A stretch of 60,444 bases of DNA from Candidatus Nitrosopumilus sp. (GCA_018263505.1 JAANXA010000012.1:1-60444); one strand, 5' to 3'. Shown: positions 14,565-24,306, counted from the first letter of the stretch. The notes: a model not told the origin generated them from the letters alone. A program made the numbers and translations.

Positions 14565-14804
14565 ATGGCAACAGCTTATGTTTTAATAAACTGTGAATTA
14601 GGTTCAGAAGAAGCTATCATTCAGCAACTAAAGGGCCTAGAAGGTGTTAAAGAAGTTCATGGAACTTTTGGTGCATATGATATTTTGGCCAAGATCGAAT
14701 CAGATACTGTTGAAAAACTTAGAGAAACAATTACCTGGAAAATCAGAAAAATTGAAAAGATTCGTTCAACACTTACCCTGATGGGTATTGAAGGTCAAAC
14801 ATAG
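14565..14804 (+). CDS. Stand-alone Lrp/AsnC ligand-binding (RAM) domain protein
   Basis: The 79-residue protein is one RAM/ACT-like domain: AYVLINCELGSEEAIIQQLK, then VKEVHGTFGAYDILAKIE, then IRKIEKIRSTLTLMGIEG. It lacks the helix-turn-helix of full Lrp regulators. Such stand-alone modules oligomerise, bind amino acids, and may modulate full-length Lrp proteins. A TATA-like TTTATTGATATAG lies about 27 nt before the ATG. It is an independent gene between EVE and the HEXXH protein. Confidence 0.85.
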   Translation: MATAYVLINCELGSEEAIIQQLKGLEGVKEVHGTFGAYDILAKIESDTVEKLRETITWKIRKIEKIRSTLTLMGIEGQT

Positions 14805-14824
14805 ACACATCCTTTTTTCTTATT

Positions 14825-15391
14825 ATGATTTTACATTTTATTTTTGTTATAAAAGAAGAAGATCGTGAAAGACGACAATTTGAATTTCAGTATATTCAAA
14901 AAATGAGTCAATTTTACAAAGTGTGGATTAAAGAAAAGTTTGGGAAAGATTTTGAAATTAAATGTGATGAAATGATCACAAAACCTAGACATATTTTACA
15001 AAAACTTGACACTCCTGTATTATTACATGATCATGAACAAAGAGGAAAAGAAACTTTTCATTTCTATTTGACTCATTTTAAACCATTTTGGACAGATTGT
15101 ACATGTGAAGGATACCATGCTGAAAATTTTGGAATGGTTTTTTGGCAACCTCTTAAAGAATCTCAAAATACATTATTTTTAGCAGAAAAAAATTGTACTA
15201 CTGTCTCTCATGAATTACTTCATGAAATGTTACGTATTTTAGGTCACAAAAAACATCTTCAAGAGGTTCATGATATTTGGACAAAACATTTGTTTGAACA
15301 ATTAGAATTTGAACAATATGATGAAAATTTTCAAAAAACTACTGGAAAACCAATGTTCTTAACAATAGATACTTCAAAATTAAATCTATAA
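14825..15391 (+). CDS. Putative zinc-binding HEXXH protein (metalloprotease-like)
   Basis: The 188-residue protein has HELLH at residues 129-133, preceded by a hydrophobic/Ser stretch (TTVSHELLHEML) and followed by His141 and His149. A Cys pair (DCTCEGYH, 91-98) lies before it. HEXXH in a helix is the zinc site of zincin proteases; a third ligand is unclear. There is no signal peptide, so it would act in the cytoplasm. I recognise no named peptidase family, so protease activity is an inference. It starts 20 bases after the Lrp-type gene. Confidence 0.6.
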   Translation: MILHFIFVIKEEDRERRQFEFQYIQKMSQFYKVWIKEKFGKDFEIKCDEMITKPRHILQKLDTPVLLHDHEQRGKETFHFYLTHFKPFWTDCTCEGYHAENFGMVFWQPLKESQNTLFLAEKNCTTVSHELLHEMLRILGHKKHLQEVHDIWTKHLFEQLEFEQYDENFQKTTGKPMFLTIDTSKLNL

Positions 15392-15404
15392 AATAATTTT
15401 TAAA

Positions 15405-16037
15405 TCAACATTTTGTTACAGAATAAATATTATTTTCAAAATTTGCAGTTTTGAAATTTAATAAATTTTCAGGATCGTTTTCTCTTGCTTTACTCAAAGT
15501 TTCAAGTTCAATCAATGCATCTCTCCTAAACCCAACTGATGAACCATAGATACCATCAGTTAACATTGTACCATGATCACCTTTTTTGATATCATCTACC
15601 ATATCATAAAATCTAGTTGTTTCTTTTTTATTCACTGGATTTCCTGTTGCTTTATTGTATGCTATTGCTATGTACATTCCATTGTTTTTTACTGCAACTG
15701 GAACTTTATGGTTTTTTCCTGTTGCTCCTGGAATTGTATCATTTACGATAACTTCACATTTGTGATACATACTTGAAACATATGCATAAAATCTGTATTG
15801 TGCATATTTTCCTGCAGCATCTTCTTCACATCCTACAAAGACTTTGTGTAGTAGTTCTAAAGATTCATCATTCATACTTTGTAATCTATCATCGATTCTA
15901 CCTCTCTCGAGAAGATCTGATTTACATTCTTTGGCAACTAACACTAAGATAAAATCTGGTAAATTATAATTTTTTAAAGCTGCAACAAATGCACCTGCTT
16001 GTGACATACCAAATTTTGGAAAACCTTTATTGACCAA
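15405..16037 (-). CDS. Hypothetical thaumarchaeal protein
   Basis: The 210-residue protein is mixed alpha/beta and cytoplasmic, with no membrane segment. It contains scattered cysteines (VLVAKECKSD, KVFVGCEEDA, YHKCEVIV) and a DGIYGSSVGFRRDALIELETL segment. I do not recognise the family. The start is uncertain: the frame opens with TTG at 16037, and an ATG ten codons in (MSQAGAF) is an alternative. It converges with the HEXXH gene, leaving 13 bases between the stops. Confidence 0.6.
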   Translation of the reverse strand: MVNKGFPKFGMSQAGAFVAALKNYNLPDFILVLVAKECKSDLLERGRIDDRLQSMNDESLELLHKVFVGCEEDAAGKYAQYRFYAYVSSMYHKCEVIVNDTIPGATGKNHKVPVAVKNNGMYIAIAYNKATGNPVNKKETTRFYDMVDDIKKGDHGTMLTDGIYGSSVGFRRDALIELETLSKARENDPENLLNFKTANFENNIYSVTKC

Positions 16038-16169
16038 ATCTATAGTCTCCCAACATTGTATTGGAAAGCTGCTTTTAGCTTATAATTGTTAAGAATTTTT
16101 ATGCCTATTGAAACGATTTTTAAAATTTTTAATTGTAAATATTAAATTCGGGATAATTAACCACATTTT

Positions 16170-18434
16170 ATGAACACTGATACAACTACAAAATTAGTTT
16201 CTGATGTTTATCTGAAATTAAAAGAAAATATTATGAAATTTAGAGATATTACTGGTAGACCTTTAACACTTACTGAAAAAATTTTATCTGGACATTTACA
16301 TCAAATTGATGAGAAAAATTTTGTAGGTGGAAAAGATTATGTTTTCCTTAAACCAGATAGAGTAGCATTACAAGATGTAACAGGACAAATGGTCATGCTT
16401 CAATTTATGCAAGCTGGTTTAAAACAAAGTTCTTTGCCAACTACTGTTCATTGTGATCACCTAATTCGAGCAGAAACACAAGGCGATGTTGATATGAAAA
16501 TTTCTTTGGATGAAAATAATGAAGTTTTTCAATTCCTGCAATCCGCCTCTGCAAAGTATGGTTGTGGTTTTTGGAAACCTGGTGCTGGAATTATTCATCA
16601 AGTTGTTTTAGAAAATTATGCTTTTCCTGGTGGATTGATGATTGGAACTGATTCTCATACTCCTAATGCTGGTGGTCTTGGAATGATTGCAGTTGGTGTG
16701 GGTGGATTGGATGCTGCAGAAACTATGGCAGGCATGCCTTGGGAATTATTGTATCCTAAAAAAATAGGTATCAAACTTGTTGGAGAATTAAATGGATGGA
16801 CAGCTCCTAAAGATATTATTTTAAAAGTTGCAGATGAGTTAACTGTTTCTGGTGGAACTAATTCTATTGTTGAATATTTTGGACCTGGAACAAAATCTAT
16901 CAGTTGTACTGGTAAGGCCACGATTGCAAATATGGGTGCTGAGGTTGGTGCAACTTGTTCTATTTTCCCATACGATGAACGAATGGAAACCTATTTGAAA
17001 TATACAAACAGAAGCGAAATTGCTCAACTTGCAAATCAAAATAAAGAATCACTGGTTGCAGATCCTGAAGTAGAAAACAACCCTGAGAAATTTTTTGATA
17101 AAGTAATTGAAATTAATCTTTCTGAATTGGAACCTCATATTGTAGGTCCACATACACCTGATCTTGCAAGAACAATCTCTCAACTATCTGATGATGTAAC
17201 ATCTAATGACTATGCAGATCCAATCTCTGTTGCATTGATTGGCAGTTGTACAAATTCTTCTTATGAGGACATGTCAAGAGCTGCAAGTTTAGCTGAACAA
17301 GCTAAAACAAAAGGAATTAAATCAAAAATTCCACTTTTGGTGACTCCTGGCTCTGAACAAATTCGTGGAACAATTGAACGAGATGGACAAATGAATTCTT
17401 TAATTGATATTGGTGCAACTGTTTTAGCAAATGCATGTGGTCCTTGTATTGGACAATGGAATAGACCTGAACTAGAAAAAAATAAAAAAAATTCTATTGT
17501 TACAACATTTAACAGAAATTTCCCTGGACGAAATGATGGTCAAAGAACTACTTTGAATTTTATTGGAAGTCCAGAAATGATTATCGCACTATCTTTGGGT
17601 GGTAGATTATCTTTTAATCCTCTAAAAGATGAATTAACTGCCTCAGATGGAACAAAATTTAAGTTAGATCCTCCAAAATCTGCCCCAGAAGTTCCAGAAG
17701 AAGGATTTGTAAGACCTGACGGAATTTTTGTTGCCCCTCCTGAAAATCCTGACAATGTTGAGGTAATAATAAATTCTGATAGTAAAAGATTACAACGCTT
17801 AGAACCTTTTTCAGAATGGAACGGACAAGATTTTGTTGAATTACCAATTATGGTTAAGGCAAAAGGAAAATGTACTACTGATCATATTTCTCCTGCTGGT
17901 GCATGGTTATCTCTTAGAGGTCATTTGGATAATCTTAGCGATAACATGCTTTTGGGTGCTGTAAATGCATTTAATGATATTGTAGGTCAAGGAAAAAATA
18001 CTTTGAACAACCAACTTGAATCCTTTTCAAAAATTGCAAGACAGTATAAAGAAAAACAAATGAAATGGATAATTGTTGGCGACAAAAATTACGGTGAAGG
18101 AAGCAGTAGAGAACATGCTGCAATGACTCCGAGATATTTAGGGTGTGCTGCAGTTATCACACGAAGTCTTGCTAGAATCCATGAAACTAATTTGAAAAAA
18201 CAAGGTATCTTAGCACTTACTTTTCATAATCCTGATGATTATGAAAAAATTCTTGAAGACGATAAAATTAGTTTAGTTGATCTGAACAAATTAGAACCAA
18301 ACAAACATGTCAAATGTGTAATTTCTCATTCTGATGGAAACAAAGATGAAATTATGTTAAACCACTCGTACAATGAATCTCAAATTGAGTGGTTCAAAGC
18401 TGGTTCAGCCCTTAATGTTTTAAGAAATAGATAG
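16170..18434 (+). CDS. acn: Aconitate hydratase
   Basis: The 754-residue protein has aconitase domains 1-4. The [4Fe-4S] ligands are Cys360 (in GSCTNSSYEDMSRA), Cys423 and Cys426 (NACGPCIGQW). Substrate residues include DHLIR and DSHTPNAGG, and the C-terminal swivel domain carries GEGSSREHAAMTPR. It interconverts citrate and isocitrate in the citric acid cycle. Length and motifs fit the mitochondrial-type aconitase also found in other thaumarchaea. An AT-rich TATA-like stretch lies about 30 nt before the ATG. The stop is three bases from the 3' end of tRNA-Trp. Confidence 0.95.
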   Translation: MNTDTTTKLVSDVYLKLKENIMKFRDITGRPLTLTEKILSGHLHQIDEKNFVGGKDYVFLKPDRVALQDVTGQMVMLQFMQAGLKQSSLPTTVHCDHLIRAETQGDVDMKISLDENNEVFQFLQSASAKYGCGFWKPGAGIIHQVVLENYAFPGGLMIGTDSHTPNAGGLGMIAVGVGGLDAAETMAGMPWELLYPKKIGIKLVGELNGWTAPKDIILKVADELTVSGGTNSIVEYFGPGTKSISCTGKATIANMGAEVGATCSIFPYDERMETYLKYTNRSEIAQLANQNKESLVADPEVENNPEKFFDKVIEINLSELEPHIVGPHTPDLARTISQLSDDVTSNDYADPISVALIGSCTNSSYEDMSRAASLAEQAKTKGIKSKIPLLVTPGSEQIRGTIERDGQMNSLIDIGATVLANACGPCIGQWNRPELEKNKKNSIVTTFNRNFPGRNDGQRTTLNFIGSPEMIIALSLGGRLSFNPLKDELTASDGTKFKLDPPKSAPEVPEEGFVRPDGIFVAPPENPDNVEVIINSDSKRLQRLEPFSEWNGQDFVELPIMVKAKGKCTTDHISPAGAWLSLRGHLDNLSDNMLLGAVNAFNDIVGQGKNTLNNQLESFSKIARQYKEKQMKWIIVGDKNYGEGSSREHAAMTPRYLGCAAVITRSLARIHETNLKKQGILALTFHNPDDYEKILEDDKISLVDLNKLEPNKHVKCVISHSDGNKDEIMLNHSYNESQIEWFKAGSALNVLRNR

Positions 18435-18437
18435 ACG

Positions 18438-18591
18438 TGGGGCCGACCGGAATCGAACCGGCGACCTACGGGTCACTACAGCTCCAAACTTACATCATCC
18501 GTGAGTCAGTTTAGCTTAGTTAACCTTTGGAGCCCTTAGCGGTGATCTTTTTCGTAGACACTGTCGCCCTACCAGGCTAGGCTACGACCCC
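18438..18591 (-). tRNA. tRNA-Trp (CCA anticodon) with two introns
   Basis: The gene is 154 nt on the minus strand. The acceptor GGGGTCG pairs with CGGCCCC, with discriminator A. Joining 18591-18563, 18535-18527 and 18473-18438 gives a 74-nt tRNA with anticodon arm ACGGG-CTCCAAA-CCCGT, anticodon CCA. Intron one (27 nt, 18562-18536) interrupts the anticodon stem. A bulge-helix-bulge forms there by GGCG pairing with CGCT, with an inner GTG/CAC stem. Intron two (53 nt, 18526-18474) is at the canonical 37/38 site. It contains TTTGGAG, which can pair with the anticodon loop CTCCAAA, and box-C/D-like CTGA and ATGATG motifs. Its 3' splice helix is imperfect, so that boundary is less sure. Confidence 0.85.
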
Positions 18592-18681
18592 ACAAACAGG
18601 AATAAAATAGACTTGAATTTTAAGTTATTTTTAATCAAGATTTATTTGCAATACTCATCAATTTTTGATTGATTATTAATA

Positions 18682-19215
18682 ATGGTAAAACCGATTCACT
18701 TGGCTTTGGGAACAATTCCTATTATTGTGGCATTATTGATTTCGATTCCATTAATAACAAAAAATGAAATTCCTATTTCTGCTGCAAATTCAGTAGATAA
18801 AATTGAAATTGAATACACAAAACATCAACTCAAGAAGATTTCTTATGGTGTTACTGAAAGAACAGGAGCACAGAAAACTGAAATTTTATTCATAAAAAAT
18901 AATGGTGATACAAAATATTCTTTTACTGAACAAGGGTATCTTCAACCTGATATCAGATCAAAATTGGATGAAAAAAAATTAAATAAAATTAAAGCCTTGA
19001 TTAAAGAAACTGGATTTATTACTATTCCGTCTGAATCATTTGCAATTCTTGATGATGTTACTGATTATCAAAAATCAAATGTAAAAATCACACTTAACGG
19101 AAGAACAAACCATATTCATTGGCCTGAACAAAATGCTACTTCTGATTTTATTCCTCCTATAATCACTATGGTGGAATCTGAATTAGATGAGATAATTTCA
19201 GAAATACGTGAATAG
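18682..19215 (+). CDS. Membrane-anchored hypothetical protein
   Basis: The 177-residue protein has an N-terminal hydrophobic helix (about residues 6-26, LALGTIPIIVALLISIPLI), a signal anchor that would place the rest outside the membrane. The exterior part is about 150 residues of alternating strands (YSFTEQGYL, VKITLNGRTNHIHW) ending in an acidic helix. It has no cysteine and no catalytic motif. I do not recognise the family. It stands alone between tRNA-Trp and pdxS. Confidence 0.65.
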   Translation: MVKPIHLALGTIPIIVALLISIPLITKNEIPISAANSVDKIEIEYTKHQLKKISYGVTERTGAQKTEILFIKNNGDTKYSFTEQGYLQPDIRSKLDEKKLNKIKALIKETGFITIPSESFAILDDVTDYQKSNVKITLNGRTNHIHWPEQNATSDFIPPIITMVESELDEIISEIRE

Positions 19216-19245
19216 GTACAAATAGTCTTTAATGAAAATTATTTC

Positions 19246-20214
19246 ATGTTACCACTATCTGGTGAACGACTTGATGCAAAAGGTGTCGTTTCTGAAAAAA
19301 ACAATCTTTCTGATATTCTTAGAGGAACATCTACTCTAAAACGAGGTTTTGCTCATATGCTAAAAAATGGAGTTGTCATGGATGTCACTAATGTGGAACA
19401 AGCACAAATTGCAGAAGAAGCAGGCGCAGTTTCAGTAATGGTTTTAGATAAACTTCCATCTGAAGTACGTAAAGCCGGTGGTGTTGCACGAACTGCAAGT
19501 ATTAGAATTATTGAAGAAATAATGGATTCAGTAACAATCCCTGTTATGGCAAAATGTAGAATAGGCCATGTAAATGAAGCTCAGGTTTTAAAAGAAACTG
19601 ATGTAGATATGATTGATGAATCAGAAGTATTAACCCCTGCTGATGAATTACGACATATTTGGAAATGGGATTTTACAACACCTTTTGTAAATGGTGCAAG
19701 ATCTTTGGCAGAAGCTTTGAGAAGAATTGAAGAAGGAGCTGCAATGATTAGAACTAAAGGTGAACCTGGAACAGGAAACGTTGCAGAAGCAATTAAACAT
19801 ATCAAAAAAGTAAATGATGAACTAAGAACTATAAAATCAATTTATGATTCTGGAGATAATCAAGATTTAGTTAGAATGGCAAGAGAATTTAAAGTCTCAT
19901 ATGATATTGTTGAACAAACCGCAAAACTTGGAAGATTACCTGTTGTAAATTTTGCTGCAGGTGGTATTGCAACTCCTGCAGATGCAGCTTATCTTATGTC
20001 TCTTGGTTGTGACGGAATTTTTGTCGGTTCTGGAATTTTCAATTCAGATGATGCAAAAGAAAGAGCCAGGGCAATTGTTTTAGCTACTACTTTTTGGAAT
20101 GAATCTGATAAGGTAAAAGAAGCACAAAAAATGATCGATGAAAGACAATCTATGTTGGGATTAGATGTTAATACTTTAGAATTAAGAATGCAAGATCGTG
20201 GTGGTTCGGCATGA
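19246..20214 (+). CDS. pdxS: Pyridoxal 5'-phosphate synthase subunit PdxS
   Basis: The 322-residue protein is the synthase subunit of the DXP-independent pyridoxal phosphate pathway. It condenses a pentose phosphate, a triose phosphate and ammonia. Conserved blocks are [29 protein letters not shown] with the Schiff-base lysine (about residue 103), and [13 protein letters not shown]. Members form dodecamers with PdxT. The start overlaps nothing; the stop overlaps the pdxT start by four bases (ATGA), so the pair is an operon. Confidence 0.97.
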   Translation: MLPLSGERLDAKGVVSEKNNLSDILRGTSTLKRGFAHMLKNGVVMDVTNVEQAQIAEEAGAVSVMVLDKLPSEVRKAGGVARTASIRIIEEIMDSVTIPVMAKCRIGHVNEAQVLKETDVDMIDESEVLTPADELRHIWKWDFTTPFVNGARSLAEALRRIEEGAAMIRTKGEPGTGNVAEAIKHIKKVNDELRTIKSIYDSGDNQDLVRMAREFKVSYDIVEQTAKLGRLPVVNFAAGGIATPADAAYLMSLGCDGIFVGSGIFNSDDAKERARAIVLATTFWNESDKVKEAQKMIDERQSMLGLDVNTLELRMQDRGGSA

Positions 20215-20828
20215 GTCTTACTATTGGTATTCTCTCTATTCAAGGTGATGTACAAGAAAATCTTCTGTCTACTCAAACTGCTATTGATGAATTAGGAATT
20301 GATGGTAATGTAATTGATGTTAGAAAACCTGATGATATTTCTCAATTGGATGGATTAATCATTCCAGGTGGTGAGAGTACTACTATTGGACAACTTTCTT
20401 TGGTGAATGGTTCTATGAAGATTTTAAAAGAAAAAATAGATGCAGGTATGCCTGTTTTTGGCATTTGTGCGGGTATGATTATGTTATCTAAAACTGCTAA
20501 TGATAGAATTGTTGGAAAAATTGATCAACCCCTTTTGGATATTCTTGATATTAAATTAGAAAGAAATTCTTTTGGACGTCAAAGAGAATCATTTGAAACT
20601 GAAATTTCTATGGATTCAATAAATATTTCAAAATTCAATGGTGTATTCATTCGTGCTCCATCTGTTTCTGAAGTTGGTTCAGATGTAGAAGTTTTAGCAA
20701 AATTTGGTGACAAAATTGTTGCAATTAAAAAAGGAAATGTGATTGGTACTGCATTTCATCCTGAACTTGTTGAGGATGTTTCATTACACAAGTACTTTGT
20801 TAATCTTACAAACACTTTGAAAAATTAA
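20211..20828 (+). CDS. pdxT: PdxT, glutaminase subunit of PLP synthase
   Basis: The 205-residue class I glutamine amidotransferase has [12 protein letters not shown] at the N-terminus, the oxyanion motif GGEST (about 54-58), the catalytic Cys86 in FGICAGM and the His/Glu pair in FHPEL near the C-terminus. It releases ammonia from glutamine and channels it to PdxS. The four-base overlap with pdxS implies coupled translation. It converges with valS, with two bases between the stops. Confidence 0.97.
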   Translation: MSLTIGILSIQGDVQENLLSTQTAIDELGIDGNVIDVRKPDDISQLDGLIIPGGESTTIGQLSLVNGSMKILKEKIDAGMPVFGICAGMIMLSKTANDRIVGKIDQPLLDILDIKLERNSFGRQRESFETEISMDSINISKFNGVFIRAPSVSEVGSDVEVLAKFGDKIVAIKKGNVIGTAFHPELVEDVSLHKYFVNLTNTLKN

Positions 20829-20830
20829 TT

Positions 20831-23149
20831 TTAATCTAACAAATTATGCATAGATTTTAAATCTTTAATGAATGGTTCTAGTTTTTCAGGAATTTCAATT
20901 TTTATAGAATCCTTCAGGGATAAGTTTTGAGATTTTTTCTCATTCCAAACTTTGGAATTAAATTCACTGATTTCTTTTGTAATGTCACTTTGATCTTCTA
21001 TTCCTTCTGAATCTACTTGTTTTTGTTTGTGAATACTTTCATCTGAATAGAGAATTTTCCATAAATGTTCTGTGATGAATGGTGTGATTGGTGCTAATAA
21101 TTTTAAAATTGTTGACAATGTTTTATGTAGCGTAAAAATTGCTCCATCCCTTTCTTCATTAGAGAATCCAATTCCATATGCTCTTGCTTTTGCCATTTCA
21201 ATATAATGGGCTGCAAATACATTCCATGTAAATTCTCTAATCGCAATTGCAGGAATGAAAAAGTTGTAATCATCATATCCTCTTTTACACTCTTTAACTA
21301 ATTTGTCTAGTTCTGATAAAATCCATTTATCTGATGCATTTGGTGTTCCTGATTTTATTACAGGAAAACTGGACAAAAATCTTGAGACATTCCATAATTT
21401 ACTAAGGAATTTTCTTGTAGCTTCAATTTTTTGCTCATTACATCTAAAGTCATATCCATGATTAATTTCACTTGCACTCCAAAACCTAAAAGTATCTGCC
21501 CCTGATTTTTCGATGACTGGTAAAGGATCAATTGCATTTCCTTTACTTTTACTCATCTTCATTCCTTTTTCATCCAGACCATAACCCATTATCCATGCAT
21601 TTGACCATGGTTTCTTTCCTGTAAGTTGCTCACATCTAAGAAGAGTGTAGTATAACCAAGTTCTGACAATATCTTTTGCTTGAGGTCTAATGCTTGCTGG
21701 ATATACTTTTTTGAAAAATTCATCATCTTTTCCAAATTTACTAACAAATAATGGTGATACACTAGAATCCATCCATGTGTCAAATGTTCTTTCTTCTCCT
21801 ACAAATTCAGTAGAATTACATTTACTACAATTTGTAATTGGGCATTTTTCATTCCATGGTTTGTAATATTTTCCAGGTTCTGGAACATGTGGTTCTGAAC
21901 AATTTTTACAATACCAAATTGGAATTTCGGTTCCATAATATCGTCTTCTTGAAATTGGCCAGTCAATGTTAATGGATTCTAGCCAATTCATTAGAATTTG
22001 TTTGTGCATCGATGGGTGAAATGTTATCTCTTGTCCTAATTTTTTTATTTTTTCAACTGATTCTTTTTGTTTAAGATAATATTCCTCCATTGGAATAATT
22101 TCAATTGGAATTTTACTTCTCTCTGAAATTGGTGTTCTATGAACAATATCTTCAATCTTCTCTACATGTCCTTTTGATTCTAAATCTTCGATAATTTTTG
22201 TACGTGCTTGCTTAGGTTTTAATCCTGCATATTCTCCTGCAACTTCCGTCATTCTACCATCTAATCCAATTGCAACAATTTCTTCTAATTCTAACTCTCT
22301 GAATAATGCAACATCATTTTGATCTCCATAACTACAAACCATTACTGCACCTGATCCAAATTCTTGTTTTGCAGAATGATGTGTTCTTAACTCCACTTCT
22401 GCATTGGTAATTGGAACAATTACTTTTTCCCCAATATATTGAGAATATCTTTCATCTTCAGGATTAACAATAATTGTTTTACATGCACAAATTAATTCAG
22501 GTCTTGTACTTGCAATGATAATTTCTTTTTGTGTATTTTTAATTTTAAATTTCATGTAAACTAGTTTTGTGGGTAAATCTTCGTAAATGATTTCTGCATC
22601 TGCAATAGTTGTTCCTGAAACCCAATCATAGTTATTTGGTCTATTTGCTAGATACACTTGTCCTTTTTTCCATAAATCAATAAATGTAGATTGAGTAAGT
22701 GTTCTGTAGTCTTCTGAATCTGTTCTGTAATAATTTGTAAAATCTCCGCTAATTCCAAGACTTTTCATGATTAGAATCATTTCTGCTTCTAAATCATTAA
22801 GTGCATCCCTACAAAGATTCAAAAATTCACCTCTTTCAGTCTCCCTCATTCTAATTTTGTGTTTTTTTTCTGTGTACAATTCAACTGGAAGTCCATTTCT
22901 GTCAATGCCTATTGGAAAATAGACATTTTTACCCGACATCCTTGCAGTACGTGCAATCATATCAATTTGTGAATAATGTGCTGCTGCCCCAATATGCCAT
23001 GGTCTACCTGATGGATATGGAGGTGGTGTATCTATGGTAAAATTATCTTCTTGAGGTGTAAAATCATAAACTTTTCCTTCTTGCCATTGTATTAGGATTT
23101 CTTTTTCTAACTTTGGGTTCCATGCTTTTTCTGAAATTTTTGGGTCCAT
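20831..23149 (-). CDS. valS: Valyl-tRNA synthetase
   Basis: The 772-residue class I synthetase has HIGAAAHYSQ (the HIGH-type motif, near residue 53), a CP1 editing insertion (about residues 180-330), a zinc-like CKNC...CPITNCSKC region, and KMSKSKGN (about 535-542) before the helical anticodon-binding domain. Length and domain order fit the archaeal ValRS. It attaches valine to tRNA-Val and edits threonine. It is followed, on the same strand and upstream in transcription, by the PTPS-type gene with an eight-base gap. Confidence 0.95.
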   Translation of the reverse strand: MDPKISEKAWNPKLEKEILIQWQEGKVYDFTPQEDNFTIDTPPPYPSGRPWHIGAAAHYSQIDMIARTARMSGKNVYFPIGIDRNGLPVELYTEKKHKIRMRETERGEFLNLCRDALNDLEAEMILIMKSLGISGDFTNYYRTDSEDYRTLTQSTFIDLWKKGQVYLANRPNNYDWVSGTTIADAEIIYEDLPTKLVYMKFKIKNTQKEIIIASTRPELICACKTIIVNPEDERYSQYIGEKVIVPITNAEVELRTHHSAKQEFGSGAVMVCSYGDQNDVALFRELELEEIVAIGLDGRMTEVAGEYAGLKPKQARTKIIEDLESKGHVEKIEDIVHRTPISERSKIPIEIIPMEEYYLKQKESVEKIKKLGQEITFHPSMHKQILMNWLESINIDWPISRRRYYGTEIPIWYCKNCSEPHVPEPGKYYKPWNEKCPITNCSKCNSTEFVGEERTFDTWMDSSVSPLFVSKFGKDDEFFKKVYPASIRPQAKDIVRTWLYYTLLRCEQLTGKKPWSNAWIMGYGLDEKGMKMSKSKGNAIDPLPVIEKSGADTFRFWSASEINHGYDFRCNEQKIEATRKFLSKLWNVSRFLSSFPVIKSGTPNASDKWILSELDKLVKECKRGYDDYNFFIPAIAIREFTWNVFAAHYIEMAKARAYGIGFSNEERDGAIFTLHKTLSTILKLLAPITPFITEHLWKILYSDESIHKQKQVDSEGIEDQSDITKEISEFNSKVWNEKKSQNLSLKDSIKIEIPEKLEPFIKDLKSMHNLLD

Positions 23150-23157
23150 TTCTAAAA

Positions 23158-23973
23158 CTATCTTGAAATATTTGAAATAATGTGTGAACCTTTATTGTAA
23201 CCCTCATAGATGTATACTCCAACAGCTTCTACATTTGATGGCATTTTAGGTGCTAGAATTTTAATAATTTCACTTGAGAGATTTTCTACAGTAGCTTCCC
23301 CTTCTAAAAGATATGTGGTATTTTTTGGAACTTGTAATTCAAACATTCCTTTTGGACCATTAAATGAAATAACATAGTGTGAATCATCTTCTGATTTAAG
23401 ATATTTTTTATTAATGAAAAATTTATGATCAAATACATTTACAACCTCTTTGATAATTTTTTTTGCTTCTCCAAAATCTAAAAGTAAATTATCTTTCATC
23501 TGTCCAACTAATTCTACCATTACTGATGATGTATGTCCATGTAGTATGGAGCATTTCTCAACTAGTGGAAGTATATGTGCATAATCAAATGAAAATGATG
23601 CATCCTCTAAAAATATTGAACCTGTTTGTGGAGTTTTATCATAAAACACTATGTCTTGTAATTCTTTGATTTGTGCAACATACTTTGCATGACCTATTGC
23701 CATTACTTTTTCAGAAGGAAAGGCTTCTTTGATTTGTTTGTATTTTGCAATATCCTCATCATTGTCAATTACCTCGATTAACCCTTTTTCTGTTTTAAAA
23801 TCAATTGTGACTTTATTTCCGTTTTTTAATGTTAGACTGTGATTGTATGTGTAATCTTGCTCTAAAAATATAAGCATTTGAGCTACTGTTAATTCTGTTC
23901 TGGTTTTCATCAAATTTCCTTTTTTATCGATATATCTAAAATCTGAATCTAAGATAGTTGGACTTGAGGCCAT
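23158..23973 (-). CDS. Fusion of a nuclease-like domain with a PTPS/QueD-type domain
   Basis: The C-terminal half (about 122-271) is a 6-pyruvoyl-tetrahydropterin synthase/QueD-like domain. Zinc ligands His133, His145 and His147 (YAHILP, LHGH), Cys141, FDHKFF (181-186) and EGEATVENLSSEI (224-236) are visible. The N-terminal 110 residues are not part of that family. RTELTVAQMLIFLE followed by VTIDFK and LIEVID gives the acid pattern of a restriction-endonuclease-like fold, though lysine in the usual place is missing. The PTPS part should act on dihydroneopterin triphosphate or a related pterin. Next gene but one is a pterin carbinolamine dehydratase. Confidence 0.75.
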   Translation of the reverse strand: MASSPTILDSDFRYIDKKGNLMKTRTELTVAQMLIFLEQDYTYNHSLTLKNGNKVTIDFKTEKGLIEVIDNDEDIAKYKQIKEAFPSEKVMAIGHAKYVAQIKELQDIVFYDKTPQTGSIFLEDASFSFDYAHILPLVEKCSILHGHTSSVMVELVGQMKDNLLLDFGEAKKIIKEVVNVFDHKFFINKKYLKSEDDSHYVISFNGPKGMFELQVPKNTTYLLEGEATVENLSSEIIKILAPKMPSNVEAVGVYIYEGYNKGSHIISNISR

Positions 23974-24030
23974 GTGAAGTCCTCTCTTCTCAGATATAAT
24001 ATAAATTCTGTAATAATTGTGCCTGAAATT

Positions 24031-24306
24031 CTATTTTAATGAATCAAGAATTTTTGCTAGATTAATATCATTTTTTGTAATGCCTCCCGCATCATGAGTC
24101 ATCAACTCTATGGTGATTTTGTTGTATACATTAAACCACTCTGGATGATGATTCATCTTTTCAATCTCTTTTGCTGCCCTTGTCATAAACCCAAATGCCT
24201 GATTGAAACTCTCAAACTCTATTTTTCTATGTAGTTTCTCATTAACGATACTCCATCCTGGTAGATTCTTCAATTCTTGTTCAATTTCTTCTTGTGAGAG
24301 TCTCAT
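24031..24306 (-). CDS. Pterin-4a-carbinolamine dehydratase
   Basis: The 91-residue protein is a complete PCD/PhhB domain. It has [17 protein letters not shown], then [29 protein letters not shown], in which the active-site histidines of the HHPEW motif and the HDAGG turn are present. It dehydrates 4a-hydroxy-tetrahydrobiopterin-type compounds in pterin recycling; in archaea the true substrate may be a modified folate. It lies close to the PTPS-type gene on the same strand, so the two may form a pterin pathway pair. Confidence 0.9.
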   Translation of the reverse strand: MRLSQEEIEQELKNLPGWSIVNEKLHRKIEFESFNQAFGFMTRAAKEIEKMNHHPEWFNVYNKITIELMTHDAGGITKNDINLAKILDSLK

